The notes: a model not told the origin generated them from the sequence alone. DNA of 44,559 nt from an uncultured Eggerthellaceae bacterium (GCA_947626195.1 CANQRF010000015.1:1-44559); one strand, 5' to 3'. Positions 34,925 to 43,774 are shown, counted from the stretch's first letter. A program made the numbers and translations.

Positions 34925-36145
34925 ATGACATCTTCATCGAATGCATCGTTTTCCATGGGACGCAGATGGATCATCTTCTGCTCGGTATTCTTTCTCGGCG
35001 TCTTGACATCGTTCGGCATGTTCAAGGCACCAACGATGTTCACCACAGAGTTCACCGCTGAGCTGGGATTCACCGAATCCACAATCGGTTGGGTGATGTC
35101 CATGTTCACCTTGATCGGTGCCGTGCTCGCCTTCCCCGCTGGCGCCATCCTCTCAAAGCTCGGCGCAAAGCCCAGCCTTATCATCACAGCACTGAGCCTC
35201 TGCATCGGCGCGATCGGTGGAGCGCTTGCGACAACGGCGACATTTATGCTGGTAACGCGTTTCATAGAAGGCATCGGCATGGGGCTAATCTCGGTCGTTG
35301 GACCCGCTGCCGTGGCGACCATCATCCCGCCCCATAAGCAGGGTCTGGCGATGGGCGTCTGGAGCGTCTGGTTTCCCGCCGGGGTCGTTTTGGCATTCAA
35401 TGTTGTGCCAATGGTCTATGCCGGCGCCGGAACATGGCGCGCTGCATGGTGGCTCTCGGCGGCACTTTCGGTGATCGCGTTGATTTTCATTATCTTTGTC
35501 TATGCGACGCCACCACAGGAGGAAACCGAGAGCGCTTCCGCTGAGGATAGCGCGGCGGCACAATTCAAGCCGGACTATTTCAGCATTCTTATGATCGCGC
35601 TTGCGTTCGGCGCATGGAACGTATTCAACGCTGGCGCGATCGGCGGTTTCTATCCATCCTATTTGGCCGATGTCCAGAACCTCGACACGCAGCTCTCCGG
35701 CACGGTATCCAGCTTGACAAACGTTCTTGTTTTAGCGCTCGGTCCCATTTCGGGTATTGTCGCCGACCGATACAACATCCATAAGGGCTTCATCGTCTTC
35801 GGCATGTTCGGAGCTGCTGTGTTGCTGACGTTCGCGTTCGGCGACAGCATGACGATGGTATGGGTGTTCGTTATCGCCATGGCTTTCTGCTCAGCCTGCT
35901 GCTCAACCGGCGTGTTTTCCAGTGTGCCGATCTACGCGAAAGATCCCGCTAAGGTGGGCTTTGGCATGGCCGTCGTCGCGTTTTTCCAGAATCTGGGCGG
36001 CCTCATAGGATCGGCCGCGTTCGGAACGATCGCAGTGGCGCTTGGATGGAACATAGCATCGCTGGTCTTTTGCGTTCCCTTCGCAATTGGGGGCGGAATA
36101 TGCGCCGTGCTTATTAAGAACCGGAAACATGCTTCCGCGAGATAA
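34925..36145 (+). CDS. MFS transporter, probable importer for the neighbouring molybdoenzyme's substrate
   Basis: 406 aa from ATG 34925 with AAGGAG 5 bases ahead; a GTG two codons earlier overlaps that site and is rejected. Twelve membrane spans in two six-span halves separated by a charged central loop (PPQEETESASAEDSAAAQF). The loop between spans 2 and 3 (AGAILSKLGAKPS) and the matching one in the second half (ISGIVADRYNIHKG) are the MFS signature positions. The family is drug/organic-anion-like; the substrate cannot be read from sequence. It lies 153 bases after the LuxR-type regulator and ends at a terminator, so it is likely in the same regulon. Confidence 0.88.
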   Translation: MTSSSNASFSMGRRWIIFCSVFFLGVLTSFGMFKAPTMFTTEFTAELGFTESTIGWVMSMFTLIGAVLAFPAGAILSKLGAKPSLIITALSLCIGAIGGALATTATFMLVTRFIEGIGMGLISVVGPAAVATIIPPHKQGLAMGVWSVWFPAGVVLAFNVVPMVYAGAGTWRAAWWLSAALSVIALIFIIFVYATPPQEETESASAEDSAAAQFKPDYFSILMIALAFGAWNVFNAGAIGGFYPSYLADVQNLDTQLSGTVSSLTNVLVLALGPISGIVADRYNIHKGFIVFGMFGAAVLLTFAFGDSMTMVWVFVIAMAFCSACCSTGVFSSVPIYAKDPAKVGFGMAVVAFFQNLGGLIGSAAFGTIAVALGWNIASLVFCVPFAIGGGICAVLIKNRKHASAR

Positions 36146-36251
36146 GCGCTTGGCACGCCGATCGGTCTGATTGAAGCGGGAACAATCCTGCAGCCTGGCA
36201 GAATCGGTGCAAAAGGCGAAAAGGAGCCAGCACGCCACGTCAAGGGAATGG

Positions 36252-36290
36252 CAGCGGTAGCTCTCCGGAAGAGCCATCGCTGTCTTTTCT
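36252..36290 (+). terminator. Terminator after the MFS gene
   Basis: Stem CAGCG...GCTCT paired with AGAGC...CGCTG, with a three-base internal mismatch, followed by TCTTTTCT. It lies about 105 bases past the transporter stop. Confidence 0.65.
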
Positions 36291-36318
36291 CCTCCGCATG
36301 GTGATCAGAGGAGCCGCC

Positions 36319-36472
36319 ATGGAACAGGCCGCACTGGAAACCGTGGATCGAAGCGCCCGAGCGGGCGGGCCTGATGCATGGCCCCGATGAGGCCGTGAGC
36401 GAGGATCTGCTCAAAGAGTCGCTCAAGATCTATGCGCTCGCCCTGCAAAACCTCATGGAGCTGAAGCTCTGA
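36319..36472 (+). pseudogene. pepV fragment: start-like codons fused to a copy of the 3' end
   Basis: 36338-36472 matches the last 135 bases of pepV (28674-28808) with only four differences, one changing the stop from TAA to TGA. It is preceded at 36306-36337 by a GAGGAGCCGCC site and ATGGAACAGGCCGCACTGG, which resembles the pepV beginning (GGAGCCACT, ATGGACAAGGCCACGCTGC). The initiator frame is out of phase with the copied end and stops after 23 codons. So the middle of a pepV paralogue has been deleted, about 1.25 kb, leaving both ends. Confidence 0.88.
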
Positions 36473-36491
36473 CAACGATCGATGTATGGCG

Positions 36492-37946
36492 TTATTGCCC
36501 GACATCTGGAGTTATTGACTCAGGTTTGAGCTCAGGTTTGGCGCTATTGCTCAGCATGTCTTCAAACCTCACTAAACGTGCATTTCCCATAGAACGGGCA
36601 AGCTCTTCGCAACCTGAAGTGAATCCCGAACGAGAGAACAACCATCGCGGCGTCGCGCTATTCGCACCCGCTAAGGAGGCACGAGAGTCGAGCTTTGCCA
36701 GCTCGCTGGCGTCGGTGGGCTCGTTTCTCCATTTGCATTCTCCTACAAGGACGGTCGTATTATCATCCACTGCAACGACATCGATCTCCGCCTGACTCTT
36801 TGTCGTAGGATCATTGCCCCACCATCGGCCCACCTCGGTCATTTCGAACTCAAGGCGATTCGCGGAAAGCTCCCGCCAAAGCCATTGTCGGCATATCGTT
36901 TCAAACACAGGCCCCATATACGTTGCAAGGCCCTCCATAATGCGCACAGCCACATTCTCTCCGAGACCGCGCTCAATGAGAGATCGGCGCGGTCTTATAA
37001 ACCGATACCAAAATGCGAAGAGAGGATCCGACAAATACCACAGGGCCTTTCGGCCAGAGCGACTCGAAAAGGGGGTTTCCCGCTTAACGAGGCCGATGCG
37101 CACAAGCTCTTTCAGATAGTAGTCGAGAGCCGATGGCTCAATACCCGACTTCTGCGCAATCAGATTGTGCTGCGTGGCCCCTTGGGCCAATGCGGCAATG
37201 ATCGCATTGTAAGCCGCCGGTTTGCTCACTTCCTGATTCAAGAGATTCGAAGGCTCCTCGAAAAGAATTGAGCCTGGGTCGAGAAAGACCTCTGCGATGT
37301 TCTCCTTGAGATCGCAATACTGATCGAATTGCATGAGATAGAGCGGGACGCCTCCGACCATGCCGTAAATCTGCGCCTTTGCCATGGCGTCAAGCTCTGG
37401 GTGAAATGCGCACGATTCGAAAAAGTCAAACGGCTTGAGCTCGATCTGCGCCGTTCTCCTCCCATACAACGGGCTCTTTCTATCGAGAAGCTGCTCTTTC
37501 ATAAATGAAAGCGACGACCCGCATAAAATCAAATAGAGGTGGGAGTTCTCCCTGTGGGCGTCGATGGCAGCCTGCAAGACCGAAGAAATGCTCGGGTAGG
37601 CATTCGCGAGATAGGGATACTCATCGATAACAAGGACGACACGCTCCGCGCGAGCAAATTGAAACGCAGCCTCAATTGCGCTATGAAAATCCGGATATAC
37701 CGGAGCAAGCTCAGCATCGCCGTCCGGATGCCCGAGAGCATAAACAGCTTGACTGAGCAGTCTGAGGTTTGCAGCAAGATCATCTTCGACGGCAGTGCAC
37801 CAACCAACATGGAGGTCGCGTGTGAATTCGCCCAGGAGAGCCGTCTTCCCCACACGACGTCTTCCATACACGCCAACAAACTCGAAAGCCCCCGTTTCAA
37901 ATCGCTTTCTCAGCAAATCAAGCTCACGTTCGCGCCCGATAAACAT
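36492..37946 (-). CDS. AAA ATPase with DUF234/PD-(D/E)xK-like C-terminal domain
   Basis: 484 aa from ATG 37946, with AAGAGGAA ahead. It opens with FIGRERELDLL, the usual N-terminus of this family. Walker A is GRRRVGKT at 28-35 and Walker B is VVLVIDEYPYL with Asp108-Glu109. A winged-helix linker (about 230-300) follows, then a C-terminal domain with Asp389, Glu403 and Lys405 in EIDVVAVDDN and GECKW. That D...ExK arrangement is the nuclease-like core of DUF234. The family is widespread, often called ATP-binding protein, and its function is unsettled; links to stress or mobile-element defence are speculation. Its promoter region carries regularly spaced repeats (37955-38013). Confidence 0.88.
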   Translation of the reverse strand: MFIGRERELDLLRKRFETGAFEFVGVYGRRRVGKTALLGEFTRDLHVGWCTAVEDDLAANLRLLSQAVYALGHPDGDAELAPVYPDFHSAIEAAFQFARAERVVLVIDEYPYLANAYPSISSVLQAAIDAHRENSHLYLILCGSSLSFMKEQLLDRKSPLYGRRTAQIELKPFDFFESCAFHPELDAMAKAQIYGMVGGVPLYLMQFDQYCDLKENIAEVFLDPGSILFEEPSNLLNQEVSKPAAYNAIIAALAQGATQHNLIAQKSGIEPSALDYYLKELVRIGLVKRETPFSSRSGRKALWYLSDPLFAFWYRFIRPRRSLIERGLGENVAVRIMEGLATYMGPVFETICRQWLWRELSANRLEFEMTEVGRWWGNDPTTKSQAEIDVVAVDDNTTVLVGECKWRNEPTDASELAKLDSRASLAGANSATPRWLFSRSGFTSGCEELARSMGNARLVRFEDMLSNSAKPELKPESITPDVGQ

Positions 37947-37954
37947 AGTTCCTC

Positions 37955-38013
37955 TTAACCTAAATTGAATTTGCCTAATTTGTTTTAGCCTAATTTTACT
38001 TAGGTTAATTATA
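37955..38013 (-). promoter_or_regulatory. Extended -10 promoter with 15-bp-spaced operator repeats for the DUF234 ATPase
   Basis: CCTAA cores at 37959, 37974 and 37989 are exactly 15 bp apart, the latter two within GCCTAATTT. An inverted core TTAGG follows at 38000, so TTAACCTAA (37955-37963) and TTAGGTTAA (38000-38008) form the outer ends of an inverted repeat. On the minus strand a TGGTATAAT extended -10 (38016-38008) abuts the block, so the repeats lie over the transcription start and leader. Confidence 0.65.
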
Positions 38014-38110
38014 CCATGACAAAACCGCTTGCTCGTCCAACTCAAAGCGAAGCTTCAAAGCAAACCGAACGTTCTCGAGCCAACGTCCGGCAAACACGCA
38101 AAACGCTCAC

Positions 38111-38139
38111 TTAACAGCGGGCCTCGGTTCGGGTATACT
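38111..38139 (+). promoter_or_regulatory. Promoter of tRNA-Leu
   Basis: -35 TTAACA (38111-38116), 17-bp spacer, -10 TATACT (38134-38139), 53 bases before the mature tRNA. Good match to the housekeeping sigma consensus. Confidence 0.75.
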
Positions 38140-38191
38140 TTCCCATGCTCGCAAGCGCAGCGAATGCGCCGTTATTGAGCAGTTGCAATGT

Positions 38192-38275
38192 GCCCGGGTG
38201 GCGGAATGGCAGACGCGTCGGTCTCAAAAACCGATACCGAAAGGCGTGTGGGTTCAAGTCCCACCCCGGGTACCA
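38192..38275 (+). tRNA. tRNA-Leu, anticodon CAA
   Basis: 84 bases with encoded CCA. Acceptor stem GCCCGGG / CCCGGGT (first pair G-U), D arm with TGGCGGAATGGCAGACGC, anticodon stem CGGT/ACCG around loop CTCAAAA giving anticodon CAA, a long variable arm typical of class II tRNAs, and T arm GTGGG-TTCAAGT-CCCAC. Decodes UUG. The next gene starts 19 bases after the CCA end. Confidence 0.95.
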
Positions 38276-38294
38276 CTTAAGAAGGCAATCTTCC

Positions 38295-39866
38295 ATGTCA
38301 GGATCACAGAGTACGTTCCGCCCCATATCTCTTTCAAGCTTTATGCGCTGCATGGGATATAGTCTCGTGTTTCTTTCAAACCATATGATTCTTCGTAATC
38401 CCGCCACTCTTGCCGACAGCTTTGGAATGCGGTTGTATGAATCCCTTATCGTTAGGATGAGCCTCGATATTGCCTTTATCATCGGGCTACTCGGCCTTGG
38501 CGCCTATGCGCTCTTGAAACATAAGAATATCCCGGTCAAAAGGCTTCTTGTATGCCAAGCGGTACTATTAGGCGTTTCCTGCTTCGTGATGCTTCTGTGT
38601 CTCGACCCCAGCACGCGAATCCCTCCCGAAGCTCTGCTTTTTACCCTTTTCGTTTCTATGGGGTTCTTTGCAGCTATCGGACTTGAAATCTGGGTGTGGT
38701 ATTTGGCACGAGCCAACGGCGCAGCGGCGTGGCTCGACATCGTTTTTGCCTTGCTTGTTTCGTCCTTTGCTTACGTGTTTCTTATTTATGCCTCGACGGT
38801 AATCCCCGCTGCCATCGTACTGACGGTAGTTTGCGCTCTTTCTCTTGTTTGCTCTGCTTTCTATTTCCCTCACTCTCAATCCGAAGAACGAGCTTCCGTA
38901 CCCGATGTCATACCGGAAATGATAACTGCCCCTGAGCAGAGGCATCCTCAAACTTCTTCCCAAAAGTCGCAAAGCCAACGCCCGCACGAATCAGAATTCA
39001 TAATCGAGAACAGCTCCCCCGCCTCACATGATGGCCAATATCGTGAGGGCAGTCTAAAGCGTGTTGGATTCGCCGTACGGGACAACATTTCCGTTCTGCT
39101 CTGCGCTATTGCCCTCGGATTCGCCTTATCCGCCTCGTCAATGATCTCGATCGGCGAAACGAGCAACCATGCTATCATCCTTATTTTTGCGTTGGGTATT
39201 CTTTTTGCGGCAATAGTCTTCCTTATTTGCATCTACACCGGACGGAGTTCTCTTGACATACGTCTCATTTATCAGGTCGCTTTCCCTGTTCTAACATTCT
39301 TCTTCCTTCTCGTTCCCTTCATGGGCGATAGCTTCCGTTACGTTTTCTTGCTTGTCACGGCAACTGCGGGAACAATGGGTGCCACCTCATTGTTTGTGGT
39401 CGCCTTTGATTCTGAGAAGATTTATGGCGTTCCTTCGATGGGATTACTCGGTATATTCCTCGGATGTTCGCACATCTTCTATTTGATCGGCTGGGCTGGG
39501 AACCTTGAAGGCTCGCTTGGACTCATGTGGTATGCCGCCTCTGCCCTGCTTCTTATTTACATCTTCGTAGCAATCATCCTGCTCAACCGAAAAAAGAGAC
39601 AGCTACACGACACATCGCCTGTTGTTTTCATTGGTTCCGAAAAGCAGCTTATCAGTGCCGGTTCTCGCATCGCAGAAGCATTTGCCCTTTCACCACGTGA
39701 GCACGAAGTGCTGAAACTTTTATTACTCGGAAAAAACGCCGATGAAATTGCTATCGAGCTTGTTATCTCAACGAACACCGTACGTACTCATACGAAGAAC
39801 ATCTACAAAAAGACCGGCATACACCAACGAGGCGAGCTCTACGAACTCGCCTCTCGTCAAGCATAA
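38295..39866 (+). CDS. Membrane-bound LuxR-type regulator
   Basis: 523 aa. The start at ATG 38295 (MSGSQSTFRP) lies 19 bases beyond tRNA-Leu, with a modest AAGG site; the open frame continues back through the tRNA, which cannot be coding. About 12 membrane spans, with a polar cytoplasmic loop in the middle (residues 195-250, many Ser, Glu and Gln). The C-terminal LuxR HTH is LSPREHEVLKLLLLGKNADEI then ISTNTVRTHTKNIYKKTGI at about 460-515. Same architecture as the regulator at 33275. Convergent with the flavoprotein at 39939, its probable target. The AT-rich composition differs from the housekeeping genes. Confidence 0.9.
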   Translation: MSGSQSTFRPISLSSFMRCMGYSLVFLSNHMILRNPATLADSFGMRLYESLIVRMSLDIAFIIGLLGLGAYALLKHKNIPVKRLLVCQAVLLGVSCFVMLLCLDPSTRIPPEALLFTLFVSMGFFAAIGLEIWVWYLARANGAAAWLDIVFALLVSSFAYVFLIYASTVIPAAIVLTVVCALSLVCSAFYFPHSQSEERASVPDVIPEMITAPEQRHPQTSSQKSQSQRPHESEFIIENSSPASHDGQYREGSLKRVGFAVRDNISVLLCAIALGFALSASSMISIGETSNHAIILIFALGILFAAIVFLICIYTGRSSLDIRLIYQVAFPVLTFFFLLVPFMGDSFRYVFLLVTATAGTMGATSLFVVAFDSEKIYGVPSMGLLGIFLGCSHIFYLIGWAGNLEGSLGLMWYAASALLLIYIFVAIILLNRKKRQLHDTSPVVFIGSEKQLISAGSRIAEAFALSPREHEVLKLLLLGKNADEIAIELVISTNTVRTHTKNIYKKTGIHQRGELYELASRQA

Positions 39867-39938
39867 CCTTTGAGAATTACCCTCAGGCGCTTACCTTATT
39901 GCTTTCAGCTATGTTACTCTTATCGTATCAGCTGTTTG

Positions 39939-41561
39939 CTAAAGATCTTCGCAGGCCTTATTCGCTGCCCTTCTTCCCATGCAGACCGAGTTTCCGCAGC
40001 ACGAAGCAGGAACATCGATGGTGTAAACATTGCGATAAAGCATGCAACCGTCAACGCCTACCGCATAAAGATTGGGAATCGGCTTCTGCTCGTCGTCAAC
40101 TGCTTGACCGTTCTCGTCGGTATAGATAGCACCAATGCTCATGAGGAAGAGTGTCTCAGGCTTGGTGATGTAGTACGGCGGATTCTCAATAGCCTTCAGA
40201 AACATTGTATCCTTGCACCAATCCTCATCGACACCTGTCTTGCAATACTCGTTGTAAGTATTGATGGTGTTCACCAAAGCCTCGCTGTCGAGATCATAGA
40301 ATCCTGCCAGTTCTTCAATCGTGTCGGCTGAAAAGAGACACTCGCCCTCGTTTGTCTTAAGGGATTCGTCCATGATTTTCATACCTTCGTCAGGGTCAAC
40401 GCCGTACATTTGGCAAGCAAGCTTGTATGTTTCTGTATCGAAAACGAAGTACCACTTTTCTTGATTCCAACGCGGAGGATTCTGTTGACAGAAGTTTCGT
40501 GCGCCACAGTCTTCACGAACGAAACGCTCGCAATCTTGGTTCACCCACACCAGATAGCCGCACATGCTCAAGCCGCAGTTCGGCATAGTGTCGGGACCAT
40601 CATGAGGCATCGCACGGATGTAGGCATGAGCGTTGTCTGCAGAATTCCACGAGAAGTCTTTAGCACCAGCCTCCATGGCAATACGCCAACCACCACCGTC
40701 ATTCTCGGGAACTCCCCAATACCATATGTTTTCGGGATCATAGCCAATACGAGCAACCATATCATTGTTAGCCCCGAATCCACCGGTTGCCAGAATGACC
40801 GACTTCGCATTTACACGAACCCAATCACCGTTGGACTTTTGTGCGAAAACACCTTTAACGATGCCGTTCTCCAAAACGGGATGCTCGGCTTTCGTTGAAT
40901 AGTAAAACTCAACACCAAGATCCTCGGCCTTTTTCACCATGGGGTCGATGTAGCCTTTACCGCCGCGACCGTCAAAATAGTGCATACTTTGAATGCCGCC
41001 GGTGCCATAGTCGTCGACTTTGCCGGAGAACTTCACGCCATTTTCAACCAGCCAATCAAAGTTCTCACCCGATTCGTTGTAAAGGTTCTTCCATAGCTGA
41101 CCATTAACGCGATACTGTGTCGAAGCCATCTCAGTAGCGATGAGGGTAGCGAAATCAAATTCGATACCTTTCTCCTTTTGCAAAGAGCTACCGTGCGCGA
41201 ACATGCCGCCGATGCCGTTTCCATTTCCGCCCGGCTTCGCCGCCGCCTCGACCGCAATAACCTTTGCGCCATTTTCGGCTGCTTGGACGATCGCCGCCAT
41301 ACCACCGATGCCAGTGCCGCAGACCACGATGTCGCAGTTGCAGGTTTCCTTAACGTCGATCGAATTCGCATCAAAGCCCGCCGTGATCCCCGGATTATCC
41401 GTGGTGTCAGTGCTCGTTTGAGTATTTCCCTGCGTGTTGTCGTTTCCCGACGAGACATTGCTGTTCGATTGGCCGTTCGCGCAGCCGGCGATGCCCATCA
41501 TCGATGCAGCCAAGCCTGTGATAGCCGCGCCCTTTAAAAAGGCTCTCCGCTCCATTTCCAT
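39939..41561 (-). CDS. Tat lipoprotein flavoprotein reductase (FAD_binding_2 family)
   Basis: 540 aa. Tat signal ERRAFLKGAAITG at 4-16 and lipobox IAGC with Cys27, followed by an Asn/Thr/Ser-rich linker to about residue 60. FAD motif VVCGTGIGGMAA at 79-90. The C-terminal FAD segment is NLYAVGVDGCMLYRNVYTIDVPASC then MGRRAANKA. Length and domain order match soluble fumarate- or urocanate-type reductases without haem or FMN domains. The RF..E motif (CERFVREDCGARNF) has Arg one position later than in fumarate reductase, and the active-site His of the HTMGG motif is missing (SIGAIYTDE). The substrate is therefore unknown. Monocistronic; a terminator lies just upstream of its promoter region. Confidence 0.85.
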   Translation of the reverse strand: MEMERRAFLKGAAITGLAASMMGIAGCANGQSNSNVSSGNDNTQGNTQTSTDTTDNPGITAGFDANSIDVKETCNCDIVVCGTGIGGMAAIVQAAENGAKVIAVEAAAKPGGNGNGIGGMFAHGSSLQKEKGIEFDFATLIATEMASTQYRVNGQLWKNLYNESGENFDWLVENGVKFSGKVDDYGTGGIQSMHYFDGRGGKGYIDPMVKKAEDLGVEFYYSTKAEHPVLENGIVKGVFAQKSNGDWVRVNAKSVILATGGFGANNDMVARIGYDPENIWYWGVPENDGGGWRIAMEAGAKDFSWNSADNAHAYIRAMPHDGPDTMPNCGLSMCGYLVWVNQDCERFVREDCGARNFCQQNPPRWNQEKWYFVFDTETYKLACQMYGVDPDEGMKIMDESLKTNEGECLFSADTIEELAGFYDLDSEALVNTINTYNEYCKTGVDEDWCKDTMFLKAIENPPYYITKPETLFLMSIGAIYTDENGQAVDDEQKPIPNLYAVGVDGCMLYRNVYTIDVPASCCGNSVCMGRRAANKACEDL

Positions 41562-41689
41562 TCTGATCCCTTTCTCCGCTTCTCAATTCAGACTAAGAGA
41601 TCGCGCCCCATAAATGAGAGTGCGATATTGGATCACCGTTTTAAGCCTTCTTAAAGAAAAAGAAATCCCAGATGGAAGGGTAAAAGCAA

Positions 41690-41719
41690 GATACCCAACC
41701 TTGGGTGAGGTTGGGTATC
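41690..41719 (-). terminator. Terminator between the two flavoprotein genes
   Basis: Perfect 11-bp stem GATACCCAACC / GGTTGGGTATC with an 8-base loop. On the minus strand it is followed by TTGCTTTTAC. It ends the 41751 gene 31 bases past its stop. Confidence 0.85.
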
Positions 41720-41750
41720 TTTCACAATTTATCAGTTTACCGCTTTCGGC

Positions 41751-43526
41751 CTACCACTTTCCTGCGGGAAGGTTCTTTCCAAGTAGGTAGCCAAACGTCG
41801 TGCAGGCACCGCCAAGATTAATTCCCGGAACTTTGTAGTCATACACATCGCCATACATATCACCGACAACAGTGCCTACACCATATAATCCGGGAATGGG
41901 GTCGTTGTTTGAATCGCAAACATGCATTTGGATATCCGTGTTCAAACCACCTGTGATGCAAAGCGTGTAGGGCTCGTTCTTGATGCCATAGAACGGAGGC
42001 GTTGAAACCGGTATCAGGAAACGCTTGTCTTTGTGGAACTCGTCGTCAAGACCGGTCTCGCAATAAGAGTTGTAGCGCTCAACCTGAGCCAAAAACTCTT
42101 CGCGTGGAAGCCCCAAGCCGTCGGCAAGTTCTTCCAATGTGTCTGCCTTCACAGCGCTTTCTGCCATTGTGGCATCAAATCCGGCATACTCGTCTGTCGT
42201 CGTCCAATCGGTATTGGGGTCGAAGAGCATAGCGATGGAATCGTAGACCTCTTGCGTATCGCGCGGTTCGCCGCCGATACGGTCGGATTGCCACGGCGCG
42301 GAAGCCTCTACCCAGTTGTCGTCCCAAATCAAGAAAGCACATCCATCAGGCTGAACGCGCTGCGGATAGGGCATATAGCCATACGTGCAGTTTTCATTCG
42401 AATAGCGGACGCCCTTGCTGTTCACCAGCAAACCGGGGAAGGTCGTCAATGCACCCTCTGCCCACCAACGGCATGGAAGAACCTCATCACCCATGGTCGC
42501 AAGCATCGGAGCGTTGGGGGTGTACTTCTGCCATGAAGCGCCAATCCACAGCGCAAGCTTCAATCCGCTGCCGTCGTAAACGCCGCCATTGCCAAACGGA
42601 AGCGCGATGGGGCAATACTTTGCAACCATGTCACGGTCTTGAGAGAAGTCGCCGGTTGCCAAGACAACGCCCTTCGTCGCCACATAGCGGACAAGCCCAT
42701 CCTTGCCCTTTGCGACACAGCCGGTCACCCGACCGGTGTTGTTATCTTCGCGATCCAGCTGTACTGCGGTTGTGTTGTATTCGATCGTTCCGCCTGCTTT
42801 CTGGATCATATCGGAAAGCGCTTCTACGACAATTTGCTGAGAGGCGCCAGCAGCGTTGTTCCCTTCAGCGACGAAAGAGTGTGAAACGTTCAGGGTTTTC
42901 AGCGGACCACCGTCCCACCAATTCGTACCGCCGTCTTGTTGATTGTTCTCGATGCACACACTGATGCCATAAGGCTCGACCTTGTCGATGAGCCAGTCCA
43001 TCGCTTCTCCTGACTTGTCATAGACTAGCCACCATTTATCTTGGTCAAGGCGGAAGCTGTTCGCCGCGAAGATAGACTGGAAAATCGGCTCAATTTGTTC
43101 ACGAGTATATTCGATGCCGATGGATTTCGCATATTTCGTATTGAATGCCGCATTTGATCCACCACGCGAGACCGGCCCGTCGCTCGAGGCAATGAGCATA
43201 ACGTCAGCACCCTCTTCAACAGCAGACATAGCAGTTATAAGCCCGCTAACGCCTGCACCAATCACCAATATTTCGCATTCGATCGTGTCGCCTATTTCGC
43301 TTTCATCAACGGGATCAGGCGGAATCTCGAAATTCCATTTCGCGTTCATGAAGGTTTCGGCATCGAGGATAAGCTCGCCATTGTCGGTAACCTGAGCCGT
43401 CGCACTGCCGGATTGGGTCTTTGCAGGTGCACATCCGGCAAGGCCCAGAGTGCCTGCTGCAGCCACGGCAGCACCCGTTAAGGTTGCGCCTTTTAAGAAG
43501 CTCCGGCGATCCATATTAGCTGACAT
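41751..43526 (-). CDS. Tat lipoprotein flavoprotein reductase (FAD_binding_2 family)
   Basis: 591 aa from ATG 43526, with GGAGG 4 bases ahead; the open frame extends 34 codons further without a site. Tat signal MDRRSFLKGATLTG at 5-18, lipobox LAGC with Cys32. FAD motif VIGAGVSGL at 88-96. The C-terminus has GLYGVGTVVGDMYGDVYDYKVPG, the second FAD contact. The motif after RY.NE reads NCTYGYMPYP: Tyr stands where the fumarate reductase proton-donor Arg would be, and the HTMGG His is replaced (YTLCITGGLNTD). The family is right for an exported reductase using an unusual acceptor. Divergent from the regulator-like gene at 43810. Confidence 0.85.
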   Translation of the reverse strand: MSANMDRRSFLKGATLTGAAVAAAGTLGLAGCAPAKTQSGSATAQVTDNGELILDAETFMNAKWNFEIPPDPVDESEIGDTIECEILVIGAGVSGLITAMSAVEEGADVMLIASSDGPVSRGGSNAAFNTKYAKSIGIEYTREQIEPIFQSIFAANSFRLDQDKWWLVYDKSGEAMDWLIDKVEPYGISVCIENNQQDGGTNWWDGGPLKTLNVSHSFVAEGNNAAGASQQIVVEALSDMIQKAGGTIEYNTTAVQLDREDNNTGRVTGCVAKGKDGLVRYVATKGVVLATGDFSQDRDMVAKYCPIALPFGNGGVYDGSGLKLALWIGASWQKYTPNAPMLATMGDEVLPCRWWAEGALTTFPGLLVNSKGVRYSNENCTYGYMPYPQRVQPDGCAFLIWDDNWVEASAPWQSDRIGGEPRDTQEVYDSIAMLFDPNTDWTTTDEYAGFDATMAESAVKADTLEELADGLGLPREEFLAQVERYNSYCETGLDDEFHKDKRFLIPVSTPPFYGIKNEPYTLCITGGLNTDIQMHVCDSNNDPIPGLYGVGTVVGDMYGDVYDYKVPGINLGGACTTFGYLLGKNLPAGKW

Positions 43527-43588
43527 TGTTCCTCCTTCATTGAGGTTGTTCTGTGAGTGCATTTTTACGTGCATCCCCTCACACCTAT

Positions 43589-43604
43589 GAATGGCTCTCC
43601 ATTC
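43589..43604. promoter_or_regulatory. Inverted repeat in the divergent flavoprotein/regulator gap
   Basis: GAATGG-CTCT-CCATTC at 43589-43604, 63 bases ahead of the flavoprotein start, partly overlapping a second pairing ATTCG...CGAAT. Candidate operator by position; not otherwise supported. Confidence 0.35.
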
Positions 43605-43774
43605 GTCGAAGCGAATTTTAGGAGGCATCGACCATCGCTACGTCACTCTCTTTGGGTCATTTTCTCTGCCTCTTGCGATTTCCGACCTTTCCCCCAATCC
43701 ATCTCACCCATAATGCGGTATGCCAAAGGCCTTTATTTGTGGTACTCAATACATGTGAACATCACAAGGAGGGA

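Noticed and set aside
38145-38294. Upstream extension of the LuxR-type regulator through the tRNA
   Set aside because: The open frame runs across tRNA-Leu, a clear RNA gene with its own promoter; the protein start is after it.
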